In this document: positions 11,553-23,917 of the stretch, piece after piece
Layout of the letters: every line of letters starts with the position of its first letter
Position numbering within the stretch: the stretch's first letter is position 1
Assembly: GCA_900660155.1 (NCBI GenBank)
Contig: CABFPE010000148.1
Location: forward strand, 909,447 to 973,446
Reading direction: 5' to 3'
DNA length: 64,000 nt
From: Hofstenia miamia
Taxonomy: Eukaryota; Xenacoelomorpha; Acoela; Hofsteniidae
Program-made: the position numbers and the translations under genes
The notes under the pieces: generated by a model
What the model was told of the DNA's origin: nothing
What the model saw: only the letters and a program-made list of their open reading frames with translations
Databases searched by the model: none

Positions 11553-11701
11553 CATGAACCTGAGGAGTTAGGTAAATTAAGAGTGCCTTTTGCTAACATT
11601 AGTGCTAACACCCAACCATCCTGAAGTGACTCAAAATCCCTTTCCAGTCCCAGCCCTTCATCACATGCCTCCACTAGCATTAGGTTGAAGAAAACAGAAG
11701 A

Positions 11702-14530
11702 ATGGCAGCAAAAGACTCTAAGATAGGAGATGAGATCTTACATTCATACTTTATAGCCACAACTAAAGCTGTTAGTTTTGTTCATGATAATTTGTCTGAG
11801 GAGACAAAGAACAACACTAAGTCCCTAACTTGTTTGGTGGATGTTATTCCCTTTATTATCAATGCTGAGTGTAGGCCTAAAATCAATACAATAATATGTT
11901 ATGATTTGAAGATGCTTGGTGGACTTAAAAGATGCTATTGGCAGAGCATTTTTCACATCATGTTTGATGAGGATTTTAACCTCATGCATTTATGCCAGCT
12001 TCTGAACAATAAGAAAGAGATTTCATAAATTTGATTGCATGAATATCAACTTTGAGAACCTCTCATCATCTAATTTTTTCATGTTGGTGAGGTCAGTCAG
12101 CCTAAGATCATGGAAAAAATCAAAATTGCATAACAGTTGCCAAAGTTGAACACATCTGCCTTGGAATGTTTTTAAAAGAGGAACATCAGGACAAGATACA
12201 TGAGCAGGTCAAGAACCTCTACTTTTGTACACAAGCTACTATCACCCCACCAGTATGTATCAGTCCAACATCTTCTTGATTATTAAGCTAATCTATACAG
12301 AGCTCCTACTATTCAAAAAGATCCTGACTCACTGCTTTGCAGTTGACAAGAGGCTTATCATTGATGCCACAGTATATGCTCTGATCCTAGAATTGATTAA
12401 CAATAGCTTGCCAGGCCTTGCTCTAGTAATGGATATCCATGTCAGCTTTGCCTTTTCACAAAGCTTAGCCATGCTAACTGAGATTAATGAAATTTGGACC
12501 AGTCTTAAAGCAGATAAAAGCCCCAAGTCTGTTTGGCCCACTATTAACATCCACAGCCCTACATCACAGTACTCTCAGTCTGTTGAGAGACTCCTTATGG
12601 AGCTACAAATTTGCTATATGTCCCAAGACTGGCAAAACTATGCCAAGAAATTGTTTTCAGAAAAGTTTGTGCCACCTATTGAGTCACGTGGAGCTGTGTG
12701 GGTTCTGTTAATCTTCCTTACATGCAATCCCCAACTACAGTTGCCTCTTGACAGGACCACCTGAGAGTGCTTAGCCAGAAAGTGTACACATGAACTCGCC
12801 ATCTGCCTAGTCTCCTGGAAGATTAAGAATTAGCTCCTTCACATGTGCTCCTTGCCATCATCCACTGGGAAGACTAAGAAAGTGATGGAATGCTTTGAGA
12901 AATTCTACGCCAGACTCATTGGCATGAGCAGTCCACTAGGGCGTCTCCCTCCCCAAATGATAGTAAATTGTCTTGGCATTGCCTTTGCTGATCTCAACAT
13001 TTTCTCTGACATGCTCAAGAAGTACATCTGGGGAGTGACAGTGGAAATGAAATGTCCATCACTGGAATCTGAGTACACACTACTGTGCACTAATACCTAA
13101 TCTGTGGAGAGCCTGGATCTACTCACCAATTTTTGGACTCAGTCAATCACTACAATGTCCACACAAAGAATGAAATCCTATTCAATCTGGAAAAAATGAA
13201 TTCTCCCAAGAGTGGCTACAACAAAATTACCAAGACATGGAGAGATGCCACAGTGATTGACCAAACCACATGCTTGCCTGAGCAGTTTTACAAAGAGGAA
13301 GAGCTACTATCCTCTTCCATGATCAAGGTGTTTCCTCACACCAAAGCCCTTATCAAGGCTGTTAATTTACAAAAGTTTGCCAGCATTGCAAGCTCTCCTG
13401 TGCCTATGCTCACCTGGTCCATCACTGAAGATGAGCACATTTTGACTATCAAACACCACCCAGACAAGTTTGCTGAAAAACCCTACATTAACAGCCACAT
13501 CATTGAGAGCAACAGAGACAATGATATACCAGGTCTCATGAAGTGGTGCTTGACAGAAATGTTTACAAAGGAGGAATTGGTGCTTCTACAATCGCCTGGG
13601 CAACAAATAGCCTTGGATGTGGAATGCACCATGTCTTGTCTCTGAATCACAAATGCCCAAATAAATAAACTCTGTGAATGTGGACTCTGAAGTACAGTCT
13701 GGTATGCCATCAAGGAAGCCAAAATTAACTATCCCATCACTATTGGAACTGCTACACTAAAGAAGAAGGTCAAGTTCAACCTAGTTGAGGTGAATGCAGA
13801 GAAGAACAATCTGCTTTGTATACCTCCACCCTGCCTAATGACTCTGCTAATCCTGCCATCCTGGCAAGTAAAGAAAGGGTGTAAAAAGGTGTCAGCCCAT
13901 CTCTCTGATAAGATTAACTATGTGTCCATGGCTGCTGAGATTTTGAGAGCTATGCAGACCACTGAGTATAAGGAAACTAGAGACACTCTGATTGAAGGTG
14001 GTAACCTTGAGCATGTCTTTATTGATGGAAAACTAACTATTAAAGATATATTTCAGAAAGGGCAACAATCTCCACCCAGTTACAGAAAATTCACAACAAG
14101 ATCACAACTTTAGATCCAAGAGTTCTCATCCTATTCCAGGCATTAGGTGACCTGATGTGGATGAATAATGTCAAGAATCTTACATGGTATTATGATGTCA
14201 CAAAATGGATAGAGATAATCACTATGTTGTGAGCCAAAGTTACTGACCCAGAGGAGATGACACTTCAACAAGTACACAAGTAGTGTTCCTTGTTTATGGA
14301 TTATGCAACTCACATGGGGTCATTATGAGAAGTGTTTACCCATTTCTAACCACACACCCAGATCAAGGCCAAGGATGCCCATTTGTCTGCCACTGATGTA
14401 CTTATGACACTTATGATTGTGCTGAAGGGCCTCTGCCTGTATGAAAGCTTCTACAATACCTTTAAGTGCAGATTAAACAACTTAGAAAGAAATTGCCTGA
14501 TTAGCTCCTGGTTACCAGAGATCAAGTATT
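11702..14530 (+). pseudogene. ORF3 of B0: unknown third gene (fossil)
   Basis: It starts with a block like B1 ORF3 (IGDEILHSYFIATT; B1 has VGDETLHPYFIATR). It continues through the EIW...WP block (about 12480-12560), the LGR...KKYIWG block (12920-13035), the TEMFTKEELVLLQSPGQQ block (13536-13640) and the final SLR...LMIVLKG block (14310-14470). These blocks appear in the same order in B1 and, more divergently, in A2 and A3. It has no detectable membrane segment and no recognised family. Broken more than five times. Confidence 0.65.
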
Positions 14531-14538
14531 TCCACTTG

Positions 14539-15294
14539 TGTAGCTTCTGCTACCAGGCATTGATGTAGGTTAAATGATTCTCTTAAACTATTGTTTCACT
14601 TCAACTGTGGGTAGGGATGTACTCATGTTAGCTATTTATTGTATATATTTCCACTATCTTTCTTTAACTGAAATAACTGAACACTATTTAGGTACTCCGC
14701 CATCATAGCTCTGCTCCATGAATGGTTTAACTGTGGCCTCTGGCCAACTCCCATCTCTGGATCATTTCACTTTTGTTTCCATAGCTGATCTAGGTGGCTT
14801 TGAACCTAAGCTCAACAAAGTTCTTATGTGTTTAGGTACTCCTTCATTGTAGCTCTGCTCCATGACTTGAGTATGGTCTCTGGCCAACCCTGATCTCTGT
14901 ATCACTTCACATGTGTTTCAATTACTGATTAAGTGGTTCCAAGCCTCAGCTCAACAATGTTCTTATATGTTCCCTATCCTAACTCAGTGTAGTTCTCAAT
15001 GCAAATTGTAACTGACTTAAACTCAATTTGTACCATGTATTTAATTCACTTTGCAACCTTGCAATGTCACTAGCTGCTTAATAATTATTACTTTAGCCAT
15101 TACTGAAAACTATTGGCTTTAATTAAGTTAATATAATTAAGTTTCTTGATAACTTGCAGCTNCCAATATTAAATCTTAGTTGCATTTTACAAAAATAAAC
15201 TAAAGTTCATTAACTAAATTTTTTACAATTAATTTCAATTGATAATCATTCGACGTTATTCAGCTTTTAGTTGCCTTTTTTGGATGATGCTACA
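14539..15294 (-). repeat. Family A LTR, composite copy with a single n
   Basis: It starts TGTAGCTTCTGCTACC and follows the A LTR to about 15161. After the single n at 15162 the sequence departs from the A consensus but still ends GATGCTACA at 15294. The n probably marks an assembly join between two LTR copies. Confidence 0.6.
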
Positions 15295-16429
15295 TGCTAC
15301 CAAGCATTGATGTAGGTTAAATGATTCTCTTAAACTATTGTCTCACTTCAATCATGGGTAGGGATGTACTTATGTTAGCTATTTATTGTATATATTTCTG
15401 CTATCTTTCTTTAACTGTAATAACTGAATACTATTTAGGTACTCTGCCATCATAGCTCTGCTTCGTGAATGGTTTAACTGTGGCCTCTGGCTGACACTGA
15501 TCTCTGCATCATTTCACTTGTGTTTCCATAGCTGATCTAGGTGGTTTCAAACCTCAGCTCAACAAAGTTCTTATGTGTTTCCTATCCTAACTCAGTGTAG
15601 TTCTCAATGTAAATTGTAACTGAGTTAAACTCAATTTGTACTGTGCATTTAATTCACTTCACAACCTTGCATTGTCACTAGCTGCTTAATAATTATTACT
15701 TTAGCCATTGCTGAAAACTATTGGCTTTAATTAAGTTAATATAATTTAGTTATTTAATAACTTGCAGCTTCCTAGCTTACATATAAATAACATAATACAT
15801 GCTTGGTTGATTTATCAGTCTATTATAGGTCACCTAGGTCTACTTAAGTATAACCTATGTCAGGCTATCCACCCCTTTCTTACCAATGTTGATTATTGAT
15901 TACATGTAAATGATCAAATCAATAGCCAGCTAAATGGAGAAAAATTCCTATTTGTACACCTAACATAAATGCAGGTTCATGGTTTGGATCAAGGACCCTC
16001 AAGTTGCTCCCAATATGTTCCCAAACCACTACTACTGCATTTACTGTTTAGCTTGACATTGTGTATAAATAATCAAACCAATATAAAATCTAAGAATAAG
16101 ATTTTCAAAGAATTTACTTCAACAAATTCCAAACTGATTTACACTCTATTTATAGTTAACTTTGAAAAAGTACCTGTCATTCAAAATTCAAATTTAATTT
16201 GTCTGCCAAAATGGCTGAAAATAATGGAAGCAAATTCACTCCCTTCATTTTGTCAAAATTCTATGACAAGTACTAATTTGCTATGTTATTACTTGGTTGC
16301 ATTTTACAAAGATAATTCTGATAATTGAAATTAAATTGTTTTTCTAAATAATCATAATTTGATCTTAGTTTCAACTAATCATTTGTTCTTCTTTCTTCAT
16401 TAGCAGTATTTTCTTTGAATTATGCTACA
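15295..16429 (-). repeat. Family A LTR (3' LTR of A2)
   Basis: A nearly full copy ending ATTATGCTACA. It abuts the preceding LTR head to tail, TACA joined directly to TGCTACCAAGC, so its outermost bases are shared or missing. By eye it is in the low 90s percent identical to the LTR at 29701-31231, which gives an approximate age relation. Confidence 0.82.
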
Positions 16430-16442
16430 CACCCTCCTCAGC
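16430..16442 (-). promoter_or_regulatory. Polypurine tract of A2
   Basis: On the minus strand GCTGAGGAGGGTG lies directly before the LTR start TGTAGC, where the plus-strand primer of an LTR element is expected. Confidence 0.6.
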
Positions 16443-16444
16443 TT

Positions 16445-19400
16445 GCATTATTTTCAGCACTGCGCATTCTCTGTGGACTAACTCATCTGCCTTTTTGATT
16501 AGTATTTCTGCTTGGGGATCACTCCAGCTTGTTGTTGCGAATTCCAGTTGTTTGGTCATTTTTAGAACCACCTCTCTTTCTGTAGTTACCATGCTATGAT
16601 ATCATAGGAACATTGCTTCTTTGATATTTTCTGATATTAGTGTTATTTCTCTAAGTTCATTCATTTTTTCTGAAAAGATTTCATAGAATTTTTTGTATAG
16701 GTGGATTACTTTAATTGCAATCATTAACATCATCTGTCCATCTGCTCTACTCATGTGCGCCATTTCTTCTCTTACTGTTGTGTTTGGGTAAAAGAACATA
16801 AACACTTTCCTCAGGCTCCTTGTGTTTGCCACATCTTTGTAAAAGAAGCTTATGTTTTCTCTCACTTCTTCTTCAGTTATCATTGTTGGATCATTTTTAT
16901 TCAGTCTCATCATTGTTACTATCTCCACCCTTTTTGTGACATCATAGAAGCAGTATTCTTTATCCCATAGATCCAACCACACCATGTTGGATCCCCAACA
17001 TAGCATGATCCAAAAATAGCATGATTGCTTTAGTTGTGCATTTATCAATTTCTTCTCTCAGTTCCTTTAGCTGTTTGTGAATTGGTTTTCCTTGCATATA
17101 TAGTTGATAACAAGTTATCACTCCTTCAACATATACTCTTTCCTTATTTTGACTGTTTAGTAATATCTCTTTCATCTTTTTGTAATCATCCCATTCAACT
17201 ATTATTTTCGCATCTTCTTTCATATTCATGTAAGTCTTATATTCATGTAGGAAAGTTTTGGTGATCTTTATGTTTTTCAGTATCATACATCATGGGAGAA
17301 CCATTGGGATCAACACTGTTTTTGGTGGGGTGCATATTGGGATTTTTGTTCTTATCTGTTGTTCTATTTCTCTGTAATCCTGTGATGTTGTTGGTGCTGT
17401 TGCCAGCCTGATCATGGCTCAATAGTTCATTTTGCTTTCCTTTAGTGTCTCCCAGTATATCTGTGTTAGTCCTCTTCTGCTCATTTTCATTTGGATACTG
17501 TCATTTAGTTCTAACTTTGAGGTGATGCATTCCACATCCTGATTAGCTGATTATATGGTTTCAGCATCTCCTCCAATTCTGTCTCTGTGATCACTTCTGT
17601 AAACATCAATTTCATTGATGCTACTGTCTGCTCTTCATGTACTGGTAGTTTCTCTAGCGAATTTTTTCTTTTTCCTTTGTTATTTTTATTTTGACTAAGA
17701 ATCTTTCATCATCTGTATTGATCCATTCCATCATGTGTTCTGGCGTGGAGGCTCCCCATTTCTCTATGTTTATTCTATCTATTTGTTGCTGTGTTTTCAG
17801 CAATAGTATTAATTGTGTCAGTGTTAAGAGTTCTTCCTCTTCTAACATTTCTTTTTGTGTTTTCATCGTCATTTCACAAACTTCTACTGGTTCTGTTATT
17901 CCTCCCCTTTGCATCATTTCCACGCTCTTAATGATATTTACAAATGTGCAGTGAAAGCTCTCTTTTTTGTATCTTTTCATATCTGTTTCTAACTTTTGCT
18001 GAATTTCTTTGTTCTTTATCATCATTACAATTTCTTTTGTGTCTACGATTTTCTGTTTAATGATCTTCCTCATTGTTATCCAAGGTTTTGTCTCAACCTG
18101 TCTTAATCATGTCTTGGATGTGGCACACCACATGTATTTCCTCATGGGTTCATCAAATACTGTTATCTCTTCCAGCTTGATCCCTGTTCTATTTGCTATA
18201 TCCACCATTGACATTCTGCCTAACGGGCTTTTGTTAATGATTAATCTACTTATAAATTTTTCAATCTCTTGCATTAGTTTCTTGATTCTGTCTGGAGGTT
18301 TCAACTTTTCAACGTGCCCTTTCAATAGACAGTTTTTTGTCTGCGTGTTCACTGGGGATAAAGCTATTTCATATCCATTGACTTTGCTAATCTGTTGTGT
18401 CCTGCTCTGGAAATTGGCAGCCTCACTTCTTGTTCTTGCATTGTAAAAATTGCTAGAATCCATGCTGAGGTTCTAAATCTTATTTCTGGGGCATTCTTCT
18501 CTTCAAGTATCATATTTTTAAAGTCCTTTATCAAGTTTAATTTGTATGCTCTGTTAATCTCTGATAGTGCCACTTCAACTGTTTTATCATATTTCTTTGA
18601 TGAGGCCTCAATGTGTATATCTGGCCATTTTTTTTCTGTCTTCTTTTGTAGCTTCATCTCATTCCATATTTCTTGTATTCTCTTTATGTGTTCCTGCATT
18701 TGCATGAGGCTGCACTTGATGAATAGTGTGTTTGCCTTTTCCACGCCCTCTGTGTGCATTGTCATCTCTATTGTTTTCACCTGTTTAAATAAATCAATGG
18801 CAATACATGGATCCACCATTAATCTACAATAGGCTACCCAGTAGTCAATCTGTAGGTCTAAGCAAATTAATTCTGTGATTTTTGCTTTCATTGTTATTTT
18901 CTCCCATAGGAACACATTCTCTACCTGTATCTCTAGTTCTCTTAGGAACGGTGGTAATTCTTTGACTGTTGTTCTTCTGATGATGACCACTCTTATGCCC
19001 TGTACTCTAGCCATTCTTAAAGTTTGGTCTAGCTGTTTCTCCAAATTTTTGTAACATTCTTTTTCCTTTAGGATGTGAATAATCATGAGGTTATCTTTAT
19101 CAATGTTAATTTCTGGTATTTTCGCAATCTGGTCTATATATGCCATGCTTGCTTGGGCTGTTTCCAATGTGAAATTGTCATCAAAAGTGACGTGAACCAT
19201 GCTGTGCATATATGGCCCTTCCACTGTTTCATCTAGTTCTCTCTGATAACTCATAATTGTATTGACCATTGGTCTTTTCTGCGTGTCAAGTACAATTGGT
19301 AGATTGCTGCACTCTGTCTTTGCTATTTTTCATATATGACTCTTAGTTTCTGGTGACAGTTTTTGATATGCATTAGTTCTCATCTTCATTGTTCCCATGA

Positions 19401-19640
19401 AGTAAGGGTGCAAGGTTTCATGGTCTATTTTCAACATCCTTTTCTCTCTATCTTTTGAAGGCACTGTTCTCTCAGATGTGCTATCAGAGGGGGCATGTAG
19501 CTGTGTAATCCGTAATGGTCTACTGGTGCTTGGCTCACCATCAAGTGAGTCCATGCTGATCATTTCAACTGAGTCGCCCTTGAATCTGCTCACAGTTAGC
19601 ACTTTCAGCAATTGACCAGCTATGGGTTCCATTGATACGT
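16445..19640 (-). pseudogene. ORF3 of A2: unknown third gene, longest copy (fossil)
   Basis: About 3.2 kb following the pol tail. It starts near 19632 with a Ser/Thr-rich leader, then the LHPYFMGTM block (about 19400-19440). Further blocks shared with family B are EIW...WP (18600-18680), LGRMS...EPMRKYMW (18110-18240) and, at the end, SLR...FFYPNTT...LMIAIK (16690-16830). The sequence is rich in Glu, Lys, Ile and Met, predicted helical, without signal peptide or membrane helix. The position is that of env in errantiviruses and other env-bearing gypsy elements, but the features do not fit an envelope. I do not recognise the family. A few breaks only. Confidence 0.65.
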
Positions 19641-19709
19641 CAGCCTCAAATCACTTTCATATACACATGGTTCTTTGCCCACTTTTATCTTCCCCTGGAA
19701 CTCCAATGG

Positions 19710-19915
19710 TCACACCACCCTTGAATCCGCAGGGTGGACTGGAGGGAAGGTTGTGCTGCTTTTTGCCAGTTCTCTGTGTGCCCTCAAATCAGTGGTGCAG
19801 ATCTCTGGGATGTTCACTGTTTCTCTGCTTGTTGTTGAATCAGCAGTGCAGATCTCCAGTGGGAGAGGCATTGTGTCTTTTGGTCTCCCTGCCCTTGAGT
19901 TGACCTTGGGGACTA
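19710..19915 (-). repeat. Hairpin array in the pol-ORF3 spacer of A2
   Basis: The clearest stem is CCACCC 19715-19720 with GGGTGG 19732-19737, loop TTGAATCCGCA. Others are TCTGC 19823-19827 with GCAGA 19848-19852 around a TTGAATCAGC core, and a bulged GTC-CCC/GGGGAC stem around CCTTGAGTTGAC near 19883-19912. The whole array is repeated almost exactly in A1 near 23505-23705. Confidence 0.7.
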
Positions 19916-20099
19916 CTAGGACGCCTTCTCACTCTGCACCTCTGATTAGTCGTGGGTTGGTTCTCATCTCTTCTGTCTTCTATTGGACGTCTGGTTTGAG
20001 ACTGTCTTCATATTCTTCTCCATGGGTTTGACGTTGTCATCTCCTCAGGTCTTTGGGTTCAGCACACTCTCTTCCTCAATGGCTGTTGCATCTTTTTTG

Positions 20100-20403
20100 A
20101 TTTTCCTAAATTCAGACAATAAGTTTACATCCCATATTTCAGGGTCATATATATATATTTATCTCTTGCTGTGCATCTTGGCAGCACTCTTCTCTGTATG
20201 TCCTCATTGCCAATGTTTGCTTTGAATTCTTCATCAAAGCCTTCCTCCAGCAGACTATCTAAGTTATTCATATCATATATAACCTCATTATCATTAATAC
20301 AACTTATTTTAAACTCGGCATTTTCATTTAATATCAATTCTTTGATATCTGCTGTAGCCTGTTTCAAGTTTTGGAAGTGCAGTAATCTGTCATTATTTAA
20401 CCA
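20100..20403 (-). pseudogene. pol tail of A2 (fossil)
   Basis: This corresponds to the acidic C-terminal tail after integrase in A0 (8200-8446), and is nearly identical to 23918-24190 of A1. It is cut by a family C LTR beginning at 20404. Confidence 0.75.
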
Positions 20404-21254
20404 TGTAGCATCATCCAAAATAATCAGAAATAAGCTGCAAACATCGCAGAAGAGAGTAAGATTGAAAAGGAGTTGATTAAAAAATATTATAATCAATTAG
20501 TTGCTATGATTTCAGATTAATTTGTAAAATTCAACCAAGAAAAAAATATGTGTCAATAAAAAGATAATTGTATCTGTTGATAAACATACTTTTGACAAAA
20601 CGATGCTTACGTTATTTTATCACCGCCATCTTGGCAGAAGTTTGAAATTTAAATCAACAGGTACTTCTTTTGAAAAACTATAAATACATTGAAACTTACT
20701 GTAAGAATTTGATAAAGAATTTTACTTAGAATTCGTATTTTTCATCTTATTAACAGTTTGATTATTTAATACAATGTCAAGCTAATCAAGCAGTGTTTAG
20801 TAGTGGTCTGGATACATCACAGGGAATGATTCTAGGGTCTCTGGGCCAGACCATGAAAGTGCACTTANTAACAGTTTCTGGTTGCAAGTAGATATAACAC
20901 TTTCACACAATGGAGATTAAGTCGAGTTGTGCCATGTCTTGAGTAAGCACTGAGCTAATGTAGGGTACACATAAGCTATCTTGATTGAGCTGAGAAGTGG
21001 CATTCAAGCATTGGATGGAATGGTGAAATTGGATGTGGAGATCCACTTCGGGCAGATGCCCACTAGAAGATTGCTACGGAGGTTACCGCATGGCTTTGTC
21101 ACCTAAAAAGTGATTAGTTAATTGAGGTTACATAACGTAATAGAATAAACTAGTCAAGCAGTAACAATAAGTAAATCCTTACCCACAATAACACAGTTAA
21201 TGTTACAAGGTAACAGCAGACAAACAGTGATAAAGCCTGGTAGAGGATGTTACA
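20404..21254 (-). repeat. Family C LTR with internal single n
   Basis: It starts TGTAGCATCATCC (reverse complement of the C LTR end) and ends GATGTTACA. The single n at 20868 coincides with a jump inside the LTR, so part of the LTR is missing there. It is inserted in the A2 pol tail. Confidence 0.75.
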
Positions 21255-22230
21255 TTCATCTCTGGTCTGGATACATCACAGGGAATGATTCTAGGGTCCC
21301 TGTGCCAGACCATGAAAGTGCACTTAAGCTAGGTGTAGGGGTTTTCTCTCGATTAGCTGATTAGCATTTCTCTTCTACATGTATTGAATAACTAACTCTC
21401 AACAAATGGTTGGATAACCAAACCTTAGGGACTATATTAATATTGTTTTAGATCTAAATTAGCATTTTTCTCTCCATTTTCCTTGGTTGAATCTCTCTGA
21501 TACTCAGGAAGTGTGGTCCAAAAGTCGGCGTTCATATGCAGTGTTCCTCCTTGGTGTTCAATTGTGAATGTGAATCCATCTCAAAACTATTCCCAATTAA
21601 TCACCTGAAAACTTCTTGAGCCATGCCAATCTGCTGTTATCAGTGTGAACTCTAAATTGCCGTCCTATTAGGAAGTGTCTAAACTTTCTTATGTTCTTGA
21701 TCAGTGCCAGCATTTTATAATACCTTACATGTAGTAATTGTAAATGTAGGTTAGGAAGTTGTTCCAATAGAATTTATTTAACTAAGGTAATATATTTTGG
21801 TAATGGCTACATATAATGTTGAATGAACAACTAGTAACAGTTCCGGTTGCAAATAGATATAACACTTTCACACAATGGAGATTAAGTCGAGTTGTGCCAT
21901 GTCTTGAGTAAGCACTGAGCTAATGTAGGGTACACATAAGCTATCTTGATTGAGCTGAGAAGTGGCATTCAAGCATTGGATGGAATGGTGAAATTGGATG
22001 TGGAGATCCACTTCGGGCAGATGCCCACTAGAAGATTGCTACGGAGGTTACCGCATGGCTTTGTCACCTAAAAAGTGATTAGTTAATTGAGGTTACATAA
22101 CGTAATAGAATAAACTAGTCAAGCAGTAACAATAAGTAAATCCTTACCCACAATAACACAGTTAATGTTACAAGGTAACAGCAGACAAACAGTGATAAAG
22201 CCTGGTAGAGGATGTTACATTCATCTCTGG
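21255..22230 (-). repeat. Scrambled zone of C LTR and A pol blocks
   Basis: In order: 11 bp of A pol, a C LTR piece (21264-21458), an A RNase H piece (21465-21716), a C LTR piece (21718-22219), then A pol again. The block 20869-21265 recurs at about 21833-22230, and 21465-21716 recurs at about 22268-22519, both nearly identical. Either a recent local duplication or an assembly knot. Confidence 0.7.
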
Positions 22231-23110
22231 AAGTCCTTTGTACTCTGTGTGTGGTAGAAATTGGAATTGTTTTTCTCTCCATTTTCCTTGGTTGAATCTC
22301 TCTGATACTCAGGAAGTGTGGTCCAAAAGTCGGCGTTCATATGCAGTGTTCCTCCTTGGTGTTCAATTGTGAATGTGAATCCATCTCAAAACTATTCCCA
22401 ATTAATCACCTGAAAACTTCTTGAGCCATGCCAATCTGCTGTTATCAGTGTGAACTCTAAATTGCCGTCCTATTAGGAAGTGTCTAAACTTTCTTATGTT
22501 CTTGATCAGTGCCAGCATTTCCAATTTTGTTGACCCATAGTTCTCTTTGCTTGGTTTCAACTTGCAACTAAAGAATTGTATGGGTACATCTTTGCCATTT
22601 TTATTTGTCCCAGCATTGCTCCAATCACAACCTTACTGGCATCACAGTCCAGTATAAATGTTTCATTGTAATTAGGCGTGTTTAGTGATGGCAATTTTGC
22701 TAGTTCCTCTTTTATCTTGTCTAGCTCCTCCTGCTCCTGGCATGTACATATAAATGGTACTGACTTTCTCATCAGCTGCGTCATCTTGGCAGTCTTCCCT
22801 GTGATGTTGGGGTTAACATGCTGTAATAGTTGAAGAAGCCCATTATCCTCTGGATGTCCTTCTTGTTGTTTGGTTTCTCTATTCTCCTGATCATATCTCT
22901 TGTGTTATCCTTCATGCATATTTGCCCTTTTTCAATAACTCCTCCTAAGAATATGATTTTTTCCTTTAAAATGTTGCACTTGTTCCCATTGATTCTCAGG
23001 CCGGCTTTTATGAGAATCAATAATGTTCATTCTGATTTCTGCAAGTGTTCCTCGATCGTGTTGCTTCTCATGATGATGTCATCAATATATGCATTCACTC
23101 TGTCCTCTGT
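22231..23110 (-). pseudogene. RNase H/RT piece of A2 (fossil)
   Basis: It corresponds to about 25430-26290 of A1 and is nearly identical. RNase H region first on the plus coordinate, then the connection to RT. The left neighbour is the scrambled C-LTR zone. The right edge is a junction with ORF3 sequence of A1. Confidence 0.75.
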
Positions 23111-23900
23111 ATTTGCTATTTTTCATATATGACTCTTAGTTTCTGGTGACAGTTTTTGATATGCATTAGTTCTCCTTTTCATTGTTCCCATGAAGTAAGG
23201 GTGCAAGGTTTCACTGTCTATTTTCAACATCCTTTTCTCTCTATCTTTTGAAGGCACTGTTCTCTCAGATGTGCTATCAGAGGGGGCGTGTAGCTGTGTA
23301 ATCCGTAATGGTCTACTGGTGCTCGGCTCACCATCAAGTGAGTCCATGCTGATCATTTCAACTGAGTCGCCCTTGAATCGGCTCACAGTTGGCACTTTCA
23401 TGAATTTACCAGCTGTGGGTTCCATTGATACATCAGCCTTGAATTGCTTTCATATATGCATGGTTCTTTGCCCACTTTCACTTTCCACTGGAACTCCAAT
23501 GGTCGCACCACCCTTGAATCAGCAGGGTGGACTGGAGGGAAGGTTGTGCTGCTTTTTGCCAGTTCTCTGTGTGCCCTCAAATCAGTGGTGCAGATCTCTG
23601 GGATGTTCACTGTTTCTCTGCTTGTTGTTGAATCAGCAGTGCAGATCTCCAGTGGGAGAGGCATTGTGTCTTTTGGTCTCCCTGCCCTTGAGTTGACCTT
23701 GGGGACTACTAGGACGCCTTCTCACTCTGCACCTCTGATTAGTCGTGGGTTGGTTCTCATCTCTTCTGTCTTCTATTGGACGTCTGGTTTGAGACTGTCT
23801 TCATATTCTTCTCCATGGGTTTGACGTTGTCATCTCCTCAGGTCTTTGGGTTCAGCACACTCTCTTCCTCAATGGCTGTTGCATCTTTTTTGATTTTCCT
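23111..23900 (-). pseudogene. ORF3 start and hairpin spacer of A1 (fossil)
   Basis: 23123-23425 corresponds to the ORF3 leader of A2 (19330-19632), and 23505-23705 to its hairpin spacer, including the CCACCC/GGGTGG stem. The two copies differ at only a few bases. The ORF3 copy ends at the junction with the A2 RT piece. Confidence 0.75.
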
Positions 23901-23917
23901 AAATTCAGACAATAAGT

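Larger units (their letters stand above)
10608..14538 (+). mobile_element. Element B0: Ty3/gypsy, family B, 3' portion (fossil)
   Basis: Parts in order: integrase C-terminal region, a spacer with three GGGGC/GCCCC hairpins, and ORF3. Its closest relative in the window is B1 (34269-42120). No LTR of its own adjoins it. It is bounded on the left by the end of A0 and on the right by an A LTR in the opposite orientation. More than ten breaks. Confidence 0.8.
15295..23110 (-). mobile_element. Element A2: family A, 3' portion, minus strand (fossil)
   Basis: Read from high to low coordinates: RT/RNase H piece, a zone scrambled with family C LTRs, the pol tail, the hairpin spacer, full-length ORF3, polypurine tract, LTR. 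It carries the longest ORF3 of the window. It joins element A1 at about 23105-23112. The pieces shared with A1 are nearly identical, so duplication or recombination is recent. About ten breaks. Confidence 0.75.
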
